Of a stretch of 64,000 nt of DNA, positions 46,447 through 57,568 are shown piece after piece. The stretch is from Phocoena phocoena. Lineage: Eukaryota; Chordata; Mammalia; Artiodactyla; Phocoenidae. The stretch is from contig NC_089221.1 of assembly GCF_963924675.1 (NCBI RefSeq), forward strand, positions 10,351,851-10,415,850. The letters are read 5' to 3'. The notes beneath the pieces are model-generated. The model did no database searches. It was given only the letters and a program-made list of their open reading frames with translations, and was not told where the DNA came from. The translations under genes and the position numbers were made by a program. The stretch's first letter is position 1, and every line of letters starts with the position of its first letter.

Positions 46447-46456
46447 CCCGCCGACC

Positions 46457-46469
46457 TCTCACATTTTCT
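46457..46469. repeat. L1 target-site duplication, right copy
   Basis: 'tctcacattttct', identical to 37412-37424. The host sequence resumes with 'atattcccttttc'. 46470-46980 shows no recognised feature. Confidence 0.93.
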
Positions 46470-46995
46470 ATATTCCCTTTTCTTTTCCATTCTTTCTCTT
46501 TGCTTCTTATTTTGTTTCGTGGTAAATTTCACAGTTATCTTCCTAGTCACAGTAGGTGGAAACCGTGGACCTATCCCTGGTTGATTACGTGAGTCTACAA
46601 GGTGCTCTCTCATCAGCAGGTGACTGGCCTGGGGACTGGACTTATGACTGAAAGGCTTGTGTGATGATGTTTACTCACAGGAAATAATGAGTCACTTGTG
46701 GGCATTTTTAGCCTGATTAAAACTTGAAGCCAGAAAGGGGGGGGCATCCTGGAAAGAAGGTTCCTTTGCTATTTTTTAAAGCAGAATGAAAGAATAAAGA
46801 AAGGTTTTTAAGTTCCTTTTAAACTTCACATGGTTTACTTTTACACATTGTTCTGAAGAATAGACATTACAGGTGGGTTTGGCTTCTAGACCCACACATG
46901 GGACTTTGGAGGAAAGTAGGTTGAACACGTAGGACCTGATAAAAAGAGACCAAGAACTTGTGAGAAGCTGGAGGAGATCTAAAGATGGGTGCTGG

Positions 46996-47129
46996 GAATT
47001 CCCTGGTGGTCCAGTGGTTAGGACTCTGCACTTCCACTGCCAAGGGTCTGGGTCCGATCCCTGGTCGGGAAACTAATGTCCCACAAGCCGTGTGGTGTGG
47101 CAAAAATAAAATAAAATAAAATAAAAAAT
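46996..47129 (+). mobile_element. CHR-type SINE (short, CHR-1-like)
   Basis: 'gaattccctggtggtccag' A-box region, 'gggtccgatccctggtcggg' B-box region, and an (AAAAT)n tail. 15-bp TSD 'aaagatgggtgctgg' (46981-46995) and 'aaaggtgggtgctgg' (47130-47144), one mismatch. The different head and tail mark a separate, probably older subfamily. Confidence 0.9.
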
Positions 47130-47379
47130 AAAGGTGGGTGCTGGCCTGTGTAGTTTCCTAACACGGATCCTACAACAGTATCTGCATCTACTTGGAAAAG
47201 TCTGGCAGGTTCTAGCTCTGGACAGTGGTATCTATACTATTTCCTGTTCTCACTTACCAGTCACACTGCCTTAATTTACATCCTTTCTCCTAACACCTGC
47301 ACTGTCTTTCTACATCTCTCTTGCTGTGTTTTGTCTATCAGTTCCAGTCACATCAGACCATTTGTTAACTCTGACTTTA

Positions 47380-47700
47380 CCATGCCCAGCCACTTTGGCA
47401 TATTTTTGTGTTATTTTTCATCTCAGGATGCTCTGCCACGCCATCTCCATCTTGACAGCAAGAGAAGCCCCTATCATGCTTCATCTCAAACGTACCTTCC
47501 CCATTAAGTCATTTCTGATCCCAACCATCAGAATTAAAATCTGTCCTTTATGAGGCCCCAGGAAGTTTCCTGGCACTCAGTTCTGCTTAGAAGCCTTTAT
47601 GCAAGTTATGTCTGCCTACCTCACTAGAATTTATGCATCTTGATAGGAAATTACTCTTTCCTTTCATTTTCTTCTCTCTAGGGTCTCATATTGTAGATTT
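47380..47700 (+). mobile_element. LINE-2 3' end relic
   Basis: Shows L2 3' UTR/ORF tail phrases: 'ttcatctcaaacgtaccttc', 'agtcatttctgatcccaacc', 'cctcactagaatttatgcat' and a later 'gggtctcatattgtag'. Highly decayed, no coding capacity. Confidence 0.55.
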
Positions 47701-49599
47701 CATAAAATATTAGCTCAATATTATCTTGAAACTGATTCACCAGCAAAATTTAAGGTAAAAATTTAACCCCCTCATCTGCAAAAAAAGGATACTTTATTTT
47801 GTGTAGAAAGTAAACATGTGGCTTTGTGAAGTTGGTACAAAAATCAATATTAATAAATTAAATCTACAATTGAAACCATGCTCCCCAAGCAATTGAATGA
47901 CAATTCTCCAACTCTCTCCTACACAGAAATGGAGAGCCTATAAAATTTAGGTCAATTTACCTTCTAATCATCAGGAAAACAACTGCAGAGTTCAGAAACT
48001 TGCTGAACAAAAACACTCTCACATTTTCTTTAGGAGTCGTTAGATTATAAACTTTTATACTTTCCAGATTATGGTTGGAACCTCATTTTCTTTAGGTATT
48101 GTTTAAATAATTCTTCTGAGTTACCATCTCCTTTCTAAAATATTTTTTTGGAAACAAAAGTTATATAAATTTTTATAAATAATACTACCAATTTTAAGGG
48201 TGTCTAATCAAGTAGCTGCTACTTACAAAAGTAATATGAAACCACAAATGTAAAATAGGAAAAATACAACTTCATTTTATTAAATACGTTTTATTCACTT
48301 AGACATCTCACATTTTCATTCAGTTACTTCTAGAAATGTGTTTTATCATTCAAACCATAAGTAAATGGAATCACTCTTCTAGTTTATCCCATTTTCACCC
48401 AAAAAAGAAGGAAATATATTTCAGTACTTTTGAAAGACAGCTAATTTTGGATGTCCATTTATAAAATTAAAATGTCTATAGAAGTTAAAACTTTTACATG
48501 CTAAAATGGAATCTGATTGTTTTCCTGGTCATTAAATGCAGGTACTCAGTGATGTTTTTAATCAATATTAACTATTTTACGCTAAACAGACTTCCTTATT
48601 TGAAAAATAAGAACTCAGATTTAAAGAAAATAATAAAACCCTTAGCAATAGAGAGTAATTGCTTGGACATTTTAACTCTGAAGCTTGTTTTGAAAATGTC
48701 AGTGTGAAAAAGGTACAACATGCCAAAGATGTGGCTCTTAATTTTGAGCAAGGATGTTACAAATTACATGCCTGGCTGTGCCTTAGTCTTTTGGAAGATC
48801 ATCCATTATATAACATCAATACTTTTGATGCCTTTGAGCATCTACCTTTTCTCATGAAATTGGACATATGTTTAAAGTTTTCTAAAGTATAAATTTCATG
48901 CAAGTTAGTATTTGGCTATTTCATAAAGAAACATTGATCAAAAGAATAATATATGGAATGAAATACAGTTTCACTTTAAATGTTTTAGAACTGGGCAAGT
49001 ATACATGTGTTCTAATTAGGTTATTCTGCATGTTTACATTGATCGAGAGGATGTAAACTTACAAAACCCAGAGATCAGTGGATTTTATTAAACCATAGTA
49101 ATTCTGTTATTGAATTAGCACTGCTTTCTACTTAATGTATTAGTTAATAAATTGAATACTCTCAATGAGTACCTAAGTACTTATTTAGTCTTAAGGAATA
49201 ACTTACACAATAACATACGTTCACCAAGCTTTGTAAAGAATTGGGAAGTGTATTATACATTTTATGATACAACTGTCCAGCACAAACTGAGAGCCAAAAA
49301 CGTAATGAATTAAGCTCAGATGCAAAATAAAGCCATTACTCCTTGTAGAATTCCATCATTAAAAAAAGAATATTTTTTAAACATTTAATTATATAAGAGA
49401 TATAATTCCCTATGTATAATTGTTTGCCTGAAAACTTACCAAGATTAGAAACCTGTCCACAGACATTCTATGTGTTTTTATCTTTCCCCTAGTAAAGTCA
49501 CAAAAGTATGTATTGCCTATCAGGATGGAAGATGGAGTCAGGTAGAGGAACAAAACAAAACAGTGCTTAAATGCGACATGGGAGCTACTTCTTGTTATC
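47701..49599. other. Longest repeat-free AT-rich stretch, no gene seen
   Basis: About 1.9 kb without a recognisable interspersed repeat, which is unusual for this window. The 69- and 77-codon plus-strand frames at 48498-48892 have no known features. It is either very old decayed sequence or conserved noncoding DNA; I cannot tell which from one genome. Confidence 0.35.
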
Positions 49600-50030
49600 T
49601 ATTGCTATTTAAAAACACGCTCAAAACATAGGTGTTCAACACTCAGTTTTTATGATATCTCATGGTCCTCTAGGTTGACTGATCATAGAGGAAGCTCTTC
49701 CTTGGGGTCTCCTGGGGTGTAGTCTGAAGGAGGCTGGGGATGAGTCCTCTGAAGGTTTGACTGGGCTGGGTGTCTTGAACAGCTCTCTACGGTGGCTGGC
49801 TGGGAGCCCATGGGGCTGTGGGCTGGAGGGCCTCTCCACGTGCCCTCTCCCACAGACATTCTTTGAACCTCTAGATATAGAGTCAATTAAAGTTGTTTCC
49901 AGTTCTAAGGCACCTCCACCACAGTGGACCTGCCCTCTTGAACACACTAGCCTTCACACCACTACATGCCCCTCAAGACCTCTAGATACATATAATGGGC
50001 TAGACATAGAACGCTTCTCTCAAGGACACC
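49600..50030 (-). mobile_element. Probable MaLR-type LTR relic
   Basis: 'ttgttatctattgctattta' and 'tttatgatatctcatggtcc' resemble the reversed 3' end of an MLT-type LTR. The middle 'ggttgactgatcatagagg' is consistent. Strongly decayed; class assignment uncertain. No retroviral coding region. Confidence 0.45.
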
Positions 50031-50188
50031 TGAAGCTATGCTAATGCAGATCAAATGCTACATAGACACCTACTAATATGAAGCCTGAATCCCTGGTGCC
50101 AAAAGAGGAGAGTGAATAAAAATCAGATAACAGTGCGTGGAAGGTGGTTAATGAACATAAATCACCTTGTCAAGAATGTCAGTGGTGG

Positions 50189-51076
50189 AATCATTAGAGA
50201 AATGCAAATCAAAACTACAATGAGGTATCACCTCACACCGGTCAGAGTGGCCATCATAAAAAATCTACAAACGATAAATGCTGGACAGAATGTGGAGAGG
50301 GAGGGACCCTCTTGCACTGTCGGTGGGAATGTAAATTGATACAGCCACTATGGAGAACAGATGGAGGTTCCTTAAAAAACTAAAAATAGAACTACCATAT
50401 GACCCAGCAATCCCACTACTGGGCATGTACCCTGAGAAAACCATAATTCAAAAGGAGTCATGTACCACAGTGTTCATTGTAGTACTTGTTTACAGTGGCC
50501 GGGACATGGAAGCAACTTAAGTGTCCATCGACCGATGAATGGATAAAGAAGATGTGCCACATACATACAGTGGAATATTAGCCATAAAAAGAAACGAAAT
50601 TGAGTTATTTGTAGCGAGGTGGATGGACCATGAGTCTGTCATACAGAGTGAAGTAAGTCAGAAAAAAGAGAAAAACAAATACCATATGCTAACACATATA
50701 TATGGAATCTAAAAAAAAGTGGTTCTGATGAACCTAGGGGCAGGACAGGAATAAAGACACAGACATAGAGAATGGACTTAAGGACATGGGGAGGGGGAAG
50801 GGTAAGCTGGGATGAAGTGAGAGAGTGACACTAACATATATACACTACCAAATGTAAAATGGATGGCTATTGGGAAGCAGCTGCATAGCACAGGGAGATC
50901 AGCTCTGTGCTTTGCGATCACCTAGAGGGGTGGGATAAGGAGAGTGAGAGGGAGATGCAAGAGGGAGGGGTTATGGGGATATACGTACGCATATAGCTGA
51001 TTCACTTTGTTATACAGCAGAAACTAACACAACACTGTAAAGCAATTATACTCCAATAAAGGTGTTAGAAAAAAAA
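50189..51076 (+). mobile_element. 5'-truncated L1 with TSD
   Basis: 888 bp: ORF2 C-terminal tail (the frame at 50112-50339 contains the conserved '[14 protein letters not shown]' peptide, then breaks), 3' UTR with the 'gggagggggaagggtaagc' tract, end 'attatactccaataaaggt' and A tail. 17-bp TSD 'aagaatgtcagtggtgg' (50172-50188) and 'aagaacgtcagtggtgg' (51077-51093), one mismatch. Related to the full-length copy at 37425-46456 but in opposite orientation. Confidence 0.93.
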
Positions 51077-51093
51077 AAGAACGTCAGTGGTGG

Positions 51094-51779
51094 TAGAGAA
51101 GGGGGGGTAGGGTCGTTTGAAGATCAAAGACAATTTATTTTTGTATATTTTACAGGCTAGAGGATGAGAGTAGTGAATCTGTGGAATGGGAAACATGCAG
51201 GACACAGAGGATAAACTGACTTTATTCATCGTTTATTGAAGTTTTTTTGTGTGTGGCAAAGTATTGGATGTTTTGGGAGATGCTACTGAGACCTTTCTTT
51301 CATGTTTAAGGCTTCAAAAGCTAATAGCACTGCTACCACTTGTTTAAAGGTCTTCTCTGTATTTTACATGGTGAGCAAAGTTACTTTCTATCATTTTTGA
51401 ATAAATATTTATTTTAAAAGGAGTGAATCCAGATCCAAATGCTACAAAAATTATACAAAAAGCATATTTTCATTATTTGCCAAGCCAAGGTTAGAGTATG
51501 ATTAAATATTTAATAATGATTTTTTCCTCCCTGTGACACAATTTGTAGATAGTTTACAGAAACAGAAGCATTATATTGTAAAAAAAAAAAAAGACTTTTC
51601 TACATTTCAGAAAATCAGGTTTAACTTAGGTATGATAATAATGGTGGTTAGATTTATTTAATAACAATGATGGTTAAATTTAACAAAAAGTGTTAACAGG
51701 TATTTAAAGAAAATATGGTTCTTGCTCCACTGTATTTGATGAACGTTGAATTCAACAAGAGTAAACCAGCTTCTTTACT
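51094..51779. other. AT-rich unique DNA, nothing recognised
   Basis: No repeat family or gene seen. A short poly(A) run lies near 51580-51592 with no identifiable retroposon in front of it. Confidence 0.45.
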
Positions 51780-52190
51780 TCATCTCTTAGTTTCATATCG
51801 CTGCTGTAACAGATACTCCCAAAGTGGTTTTAAACAACACAAATTTATTGTCTTGTATTTTTGGAGGTCAGAAGTCAGAGTGGGTCTCACTGGTCTGAAA
51901 TCAAGGTGTCAGCAGGTCTGTGTTCCTTCTGGAGCTTCTAGGGGGGAATCCACTCATTGCCTTTTCAAGCTTCTAGAGGCCACCTTCATTGCAGGGCTCC
52001 TGGCCTCTTTCTCCAGCTTCCAAGCCAGCAGTCTAGCAGGCGGAGAGTCATTTTCTGACTTTGAACTCCTCTTCTGCCTTCCTTTCTGATGTTAAAGGAC
52101 CCTTTGATTGTACTGAACCCACCTGGATAATCTATTATACTCTATTTTATGACAAACTGATTAGCAACCTCAATTCCATCTGCAACTCTA
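51780..52190 (-). mobile_element. MaLR-like LTR relic
   Basis: The plus strand reads 'catatcgctgctgtaacag', 'taaacaacacaaatttattg', 'ggaggtcagaagtcagagtg', 'ctagaggccacc'. The reverse complement is an LTR-like 3' end with an AATAAA signal next to 'caagacaataaatttg'. The 124-codon plus-strand frame (51715-52089) is a by-product of the repeat. Confidence 0.55.
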
Positions 52191-53039
52191 ATTCCTCTTG
52201 CCATCTAACATGGCAGAATCGCAGGTTCCAGGATTAGTATGTGACTATTTTATAGGGGCTGAAATATTTTTAGGTCCTTTAATATGCTGATATCAATCCC
52301 TAAGCCTTTTTGTGCTTATATTAGATTATATAATGTTTAGATTATATAATATTTCTCAAGAATATTTGACTAGGAAATCTATTTCTTTCTTCTTATTTTT
52401 AAAAAACCAGATGTTGGCTTTTGAGACTTTCAGAAAAGTTCAGTTAAACCAATATAAAAAAAGCATTCCATGTTCACAACTTTCTTCTGGTTCCCAAGAA
52501 TTAATCTTGGGGCTCAGAGTCTGCTGCCTTCATTAACCGGGCTTGCTGGGCAACAATCATTCACTCATAAGAAATTTATCGAATGCTGTTTTTATTCAGC
52601 TTCCCTAGAAGCAGCCCTTGAGATGCTGATTCTATTTTAAGTAATTTATTGAGGGCATGTTCTCAGAGGGGAAATAAGGGGAGCAGAGTAGCACGGCAGA
52701 GAAGAAGCTAGGCAAGAATGAGGTTTAGGGACTCAGCTAGGCACTGGTTTGACTCTAATCCCACCGAGAAACTCTGGAGCACAAACTGGACTGAATGTTC
52801 ATCATCTTAATTGGTGCAAGGCAGGCAGACCTTTGTCCTCTGTGTCAGTCATCCTTAGCCAAGTCCTGCATGTGCTAAGGAACGCGTAGCCTCTCAGGGG
52901 AGAGTGATGGAACTCCTCTGAGAAGGCAGCTTATTATCAGCCAATACTCACTCCAGTTGAGGGATGGCTGCACTTGCCAGAAGAAAGGATGGGGCCGCTA
53001 ATACTGGCATCTACTCTGAGCCCCTTGGAGAAACCAAAG
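52191..53039. other. No recognised feature
   Basis: Mixed AT-rich and moderately GC sequence. A weak retroviral-LTR-like or old repeat signal may exist at 52580-52930, but I could not identify it. Confidence 0.35.
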
Positions 53040-53560
53040 TTGTTCAAGGCATTGGGTGTTTCATAAGGAGCAGGACAGTTGAGTTGCTGCTATCTTGGAG
53101 CCTACTATTTAGAGGTCAGACAGTAAATAAATGCAAAAATTGTGTAATTTCAGGCCATGATAATTGCCATAGGAAAATGAAGCAGGGTAACTGGATAGTG
53201 ACTACATGGAAGTTGGGAGAGCATTTTTTTTTCCAGATGGACAACTTATCTGTAAAGGGAACATTTGAGCAAAAACTTGAGGGATGGCAAAGATTCCAGC
53301 TCTGGGGAGTTGTTGGGGAAAGGGTGAGTTACAGAGTTTGCAGCAAATATAAAGGCCTTGAGATGGAGAAGGGCATGCCCTATTGATTTATCCTGAGAGA
53401 GGTCAAGAGTGATAAAGACAGAAGTGGGGAGTTAGCAGGGTAGATGATATGGGCCTGTGTTGGTAATGGGTACATGTTTGGGATTTATTTCAAATATAAT
53501 GTTACAAATAATGGAAAGCCATTCAAGAGTTACAAGCAGGAGGATTGCATATATAATATA
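53040..53560. repeat. Dispersed repeat of unassigned class, copy 3
   Basis: 'cagacagtaaataaatgca', 'gaacatttgagcaaaaactt', 'ggccttgagatggagaagg', 'ggaaagccattcaagagtt' follow the order of a common old mammalian repeat that matches the copies at 3036 and 15425 in its early part. The 140-codon frame at 52964-53386 runs across it and is not a gene. Confidence 0.45.
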
Positions 53561-53738
53561 ATTTACAGTTTAGCACATTCCCTTTGGTAGTTGTATAGAG
53601 ATAGGACTATAGTGAGTAAAGAGTGGAGACAATGGGAAAAAGAAGGAGGCTTCTAGAGGAAGCCGTGTGAGAGATGATGGACGTTGGCCCAGTGTGGCCC
53701 GGCTTGACAAGGTGTAACAAGTGATCAGAGGAGGATAT

Positions 53739-53918
53739 ATTCTTTTTTTGTTTAATAGGAGTATAATTGCTTTACAATGTTGTGTTAGTTTGTGCTGTAC
53801 AAAGAAGTGAATCAGCTGTATGTATACATATATCCACTCCCTCTTGGACCTCCCTCCCACCCCCACCCCCATCCCGCCCATCTAGGTCATCACAGAGCAC
53901 CAGGCTGAGCTCCCTTTC
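53739..53918 (-). mobile_element. L1 3'-end fragment
   Basis: 'agtataattgctttacaatg', 'tgtgttagtttgtgctgta', 'gaagtgaatcagctgtatgt' match the antisense L1 3' terminus also seen at 37449-37520. TSDs were not resolved. Confidence 0.85.
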
Positions 53919-54499
53919 TGAAGGCAGAACATTCTGATATTTTGGATGTTGGAGATGGGCACTTAAGAAATCAAGTTTTCAGAAAACTAATCAATTCCGT
54001 TTGACAAGATGCTGAAGGCTGGTGCTGAGTGGGTTTGGTGAGCAGGGCTGGGAATACGGTATGTGTCACAGTGTCCATAAACTCATATATAAAATATACG
54101 TATTTAATTTAATATTTTGATTAATTATAAATGCATACAAATATGTAGTTGGATTTCCTAGCTAGTGAAAAATAAATTCAGGTATCTTAGACTCTGGATT
54201 ATCTAAACCATTTTGGTTTAATCACAATCTCAGTGTTAACCCTTGACTCCAAGCTGTTGTCTCCTGCAGGCCCTCTATCTAAAAAGGTGGTGCTAAAAAG
54301 CACCACCTATGTTAAAACTGAAAAACATCAGTTTTAAGTGATGGTAAGATTTTAGTGGTAAGATTTTACCACTCCTTCCTTTCCATACACGGAGTTAAGT
54401 GTGGCAGCGCAGATACCTCAATAATGAATTAATTCTACATCAAGGATTAGCTGTCAGTGTTTCTAGGATTTATTAAACAAGAAGCAATTTGGAAAGGGG
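53919..54499. other. No recognised feature
   Basis: Unique sequence. A short inverted pair ('aaggtggtgctaaaaag' against 'caccacctatg') near 54284-54310 could form a small hairpin. Confidence 0.35.
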
Positions 54500-54660
54500 A
54501 AAAAACACTTCATTTGAAGTTCAAAGAACCAAGTTTGAACTCTGTTTCTGGAATGTATAACCTTGGCAGGCAAGGGAGGCTCGGTTTCTTCAACATTAAT
54601 TAGTGGTAACAATATCTGCATTATTTCACTCAATGTGAAATATTCATGATAGTAAATATG
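54500..54660 (+). mobile_element. MIR-type SINE remnant
   Basis: 'caagtttgaactctgtttct', 'taaccttggcaggcaaggg' and 'ggtttcttcaacattaatta' follow the sense MIR core in decayed form. A (TA) run follows at 54679-54700. Confidence 0.5.
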
Positions 54661-55119
54661 ATAAAAATGATTCTTCATATATATATATGTATATATATGA
54701 CATTTTATGATGCACCCCCTAATTAATTAGAAGTAGGAGTGCTCAAGGACACCTGGTCCAGTCTGATTTCTTCCTTTGCAGAGTTTCCCTTCACCCATAC
54801 ATCCATACACCTGGCCTTCTTGTGTTTCCAGTCAGACTCCAAGACTGATCGCTTCCCCACAGGCCATGCTCTTGGAGACATCTGCTGATTCTTGAATTGT
54901 CTCCTCCACTCCCTTGGCTCACTTGGTAAATTAATCTTTTTCGGGATGCTTTCTCATGACCTATCCCCAATGTATCATTAATGAATGTGATTTGATATGT
55001 ATTTGCCTTAAGCTCTAGCCCCAGAGGGTCAAATATCAAATAGCACTCATAGATTGATATATAAATATATCTACATTGAAATTCACAGTGCGTTTTCCTT
55101 AATGATATTCTATAGACTT

Positions 55120-55245
55120 TAAGAGGGATAACTCAGATTCAGACTGCCTGGCTCCACTACTAATTATTACTAATTATCTATCTCGGTAAAACTTTCCGTG
55201 ATTCACTGTACCCTTCTGGAAATATTAAGCTCAAGTGTAAAGCAC
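55120..55245 (+). mobile_element. MIR-type SINE remnant
   Basis: 'gattcagactgcctggctcc' is a good match to the MIR 5' part; the rest is decayed. 54700-55119 and 55246-55859 show no recognised feature. Confidence 0.5.
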
Positions 55246-55859
55246 AAATTATACGATTCTCTTAAAAGTAGAAGCAGAAAAAGCCTGACATATATATAGA
55301 AGCTTTGCAAGGGTGGTAAATGGAGGTCAGATCATGAGTCACTTGTAGGAAATGTTGCATTTAATACATAGACTTTTCATGACGTGCCAAAGCATTTTAT
55401 TTAAGTCCAATACTTCTTTAGTTACAAAAAATTGAGAAATCACTCAGTTCCTTAGATGTCTCAGGAAAATAGCTTTAGAGTGTGCTCACTTTGTTTTGTT
55501 TTAAATTAAAGTTCTTAGGTCTTTTATTATAGTTTCTGTTACTTAGTCTAGTTTAGATGACTATAACTTGTCAGTAATTACTTGACAATCACTCTTTTAA
55601 AAAGCTTATGAGAAAAATCTATTGAAAATGAACACGTATCTCCGTATTTATGTCATACCTATCTATCCATCAAGCTCTCCATCCATAGACATAAATAAGA
55701 TAATTTTTACTCACTTGTGATAACTTTACTGTGTTTATCCAATTTTCTTAACAGTTATAATTTCTGGAATATAATTGGAGAACATACTTCAAAAAGCCAA
55801 GTAAAATGTTCGCTTTACAATTTCATCTGTGTATGAATACTATTTGTCTGTCATGATTG

Positions 55860-56870
55860 TTTTCCTTTTTTTAAAAATCAAGGTTTAATTGAGATACAGT
55901 AAAATTCAGCTTTTTTAGTTTAATTTTTGTGTTTTGACAGAATTTTGACAGTCATGAAACCACACCATGATCAAGATATAGAACATTTCCATCACACCAA
56001 AAATTTCTCTGGTACTCTTTTTAGCCACTCTGTTAGATATATTTTGGTATTACATTGTGGGTTTAATTTGCATTTCTTTGGTAACTAGTGATGTTGAACC
56101 TGTTTTCATGTACTTTCACCCATTTTTTATTGGATAACTTGTTTTCTGATTATTGAATTTTGGGAGATTTTTATATATTCTTGGTACAAGTCCTTCACCA
56201 TATATGTGATTTGCTAATATTTTCTCTAGTCTCTGGCTGTCTTCTCTGTACATTTTCTTTATAGTGTCATCATTTTAAAATAAATTTATCATTTTTACAA
56301 CTATGGATCGTGGTTTTTATATAGTTAAGAAATCTTTGCCTACCCATAGTAGATGTCCTTTTGTATTTTATTTGAAAAGTTTTACAGTTTTAAGTTTTAC
56401 ATATAGGCCTACAAAACAGTTTGTGTGGATTTTTACATAACATATGAAGTAAGGATCAATGTTAATCTTTTTGTCATACGATATTTAATTGTGTCAGCAC
56501 CATTTGTTGAAAACACTATTCTTTCTCCATTGAATTGGTTTTGGCCTTGGTCAAAACTCAGTGTGTGGGTCTATTTTTGGACACACTACTTTGTTACATT
56601 GATCATTATGTGTATCTTTTCTTCATTAGCATACTCTATTTATTACTGTACCTTTTAAGAAAGTTTTGAAATCGGACTTTTCTTTTCAAACTTGTTTGGG
56701 CTCTTCTAGTTCATCTGCATTTCAAAATAAAATTCAGATCAAGCTTATAAATATTTTAAAACTATATATATATTTTGCTGGAATTTTGATAAAAATTGAA
56801 ATAAATATATAGGTCAGTTTGGGAAAATATTCACTCAATATGTCATCTTCTAATCCATGATGCAGTTCAA
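55860..56870 (-). mobile_element. Old L1 relic (ORF2 C-terminal region)
   Basis: Antisense L1M phrases: 'aggtttaattgagatacag', 'gggtttaatttgcatttctt', 'actagtgatgttgaacctg', 'tatgtgatttgctaatattt', 'ttgtgtcagcaccatttgtt'. These match the same stretches of the L1s at 24590 and 31440 but are more diverged. No intact frame. Confidence 0.75.
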
Positions 56871-57244
56871 TTAGGGTAAGTATTACTATTAGGACTATAA
56901 TTTTAAAAAATGGTAATAAGTAACTTATGAAGTCTACTTTCTGTTTTGACTAGGGAGTACTTTTTATTCAGTCTCTAGCCTGCTCGGAAAGGCAGAGTGA
57001 TGGTGGGTCTTGGATTGAACCCTGGCATTTAGCTTTCTGGCTAAATACTTGTCAGATAAGTTTCCTTATCAAGAAGTCAAAGAAGATGAAAATTCAATGG
57101 GAAAATATTTTTGATTCTAAAGTGGAAGATGTAATTGTTTCCAGTGGAATGCTTTTTGTCCACTTTATATGATCTACTGAATGTTCACCTGGCTGGCTGT
57201 AACTGCCATTCTCTAGGATGGTCTACAACAAATTATGTGAGAGA

Positions 57245-57312
57245 GAACCTTCCTCCTATTCGTGTTTGTATTGTCCCAGGTGCCTAGCAGAGTGATGACA
57301 TTGTTGAATAAA
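57245..57312 (+). mobile_element. LINE-2 3' terminal scrap
   Basis: 'tttgtattgtcccaggtgcc', 'agcagagtgatgacattg' and 'ttgaataaatt' fit the L2 3' end. Too short for a firm call. 56871-57244 and 57313-57568 hold nothing recognised. Confidence 0.4.
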
Positions 57313-57568
57313 TTAAAATTCTTTGGATTGGAATTGAAAATTCATAGACATCTTAAAATGTTAACATCATATCATATCGTTGCATTGGAATGGTGGTCTC
57401 CCTCAATGTCCTCTCCCCTAGTGGCTGGATCCTGCTCTTTCTGAAAACTGCTCCTCCCCGATAACCTCTACTTAAGCTGTAAATGCCAGCTGAACTACCT
57501 TCTTTGCTCCAGGCCTTGGTCAGAAGTGAGCCATCACTCAACAAAGGCCAATCAGAATTCTTCGCTGG

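Larger units (their letters stand above)
37425..46456 (-). mobile_element. Full-length L1 retrotransposon, about 9.03 kb
   Basis: An autonomous LINE-1 retroposon read on the minus strand. 5' UTR 42577-46456, ORF1 41683-42576, a 58-bp spacer, ORF2 37806-41624 with one stop, 3' UTR to 37425 with AATAAA next to a 25-nt A tail. Perfect 13-bp TSDs on both sides and intact 5' and 3' ends show a complete insertion by target-primed reverse transcription. The insertion site on the element's strand reads T/AGAAAA, close to the usual L1 endonuclease preference. It is about 3 kb longer than the human element, because of the 5' UTR. Few lesions suggest a recent insertion, but this copy is not autonomous because ORF2 is broken. 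Confidence 0.97.
42577..46456 (-). promoter_or_regulatory. Unusually long L1 5' UTR (3.88 kb)
   Basis: Leader between the element's 5' end and ORF1. It is several times the human L1 5' UTR (about 0.9 kb). From the element's 5' end it contains a CpG-rich segment (about 46456-45050) with a 38-bp minisatellite, an array of five units of about 285 bp (about 45060-43740), a purine/pyrimidine array of four units of about 140 bp (43680-43098), and a GC-richer stretch next to ORF1. It should contain the internal pol II promoter, as in other mammalian L1s; which part drives transcription cannot be read from sequence alone. Confidence 0.88.
45050..46456 (-). promoter_or_regulatory. CpG-rich L1 promoter region
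   Basis: About 1.4 kb with G+C and CpG content far above the rest of the window. It begins at the element's 5' terminus. It would look like a host CpG island, but its position inside the TSDs shows that it belongs to the L1. The surviving CpG density suggests that the copy is young or not long methylated in the germ line. Transcription is expected on the minus strand; antisense activity toward the plus strand is possible. Confidence 0.75.

Noticed and set aside
52964..53386. A 140-codon plus-strand frame as a possible gene
   Set aside because: It overlaps an old dispersed repeat, shows no known domain and has no splice or promoter context.
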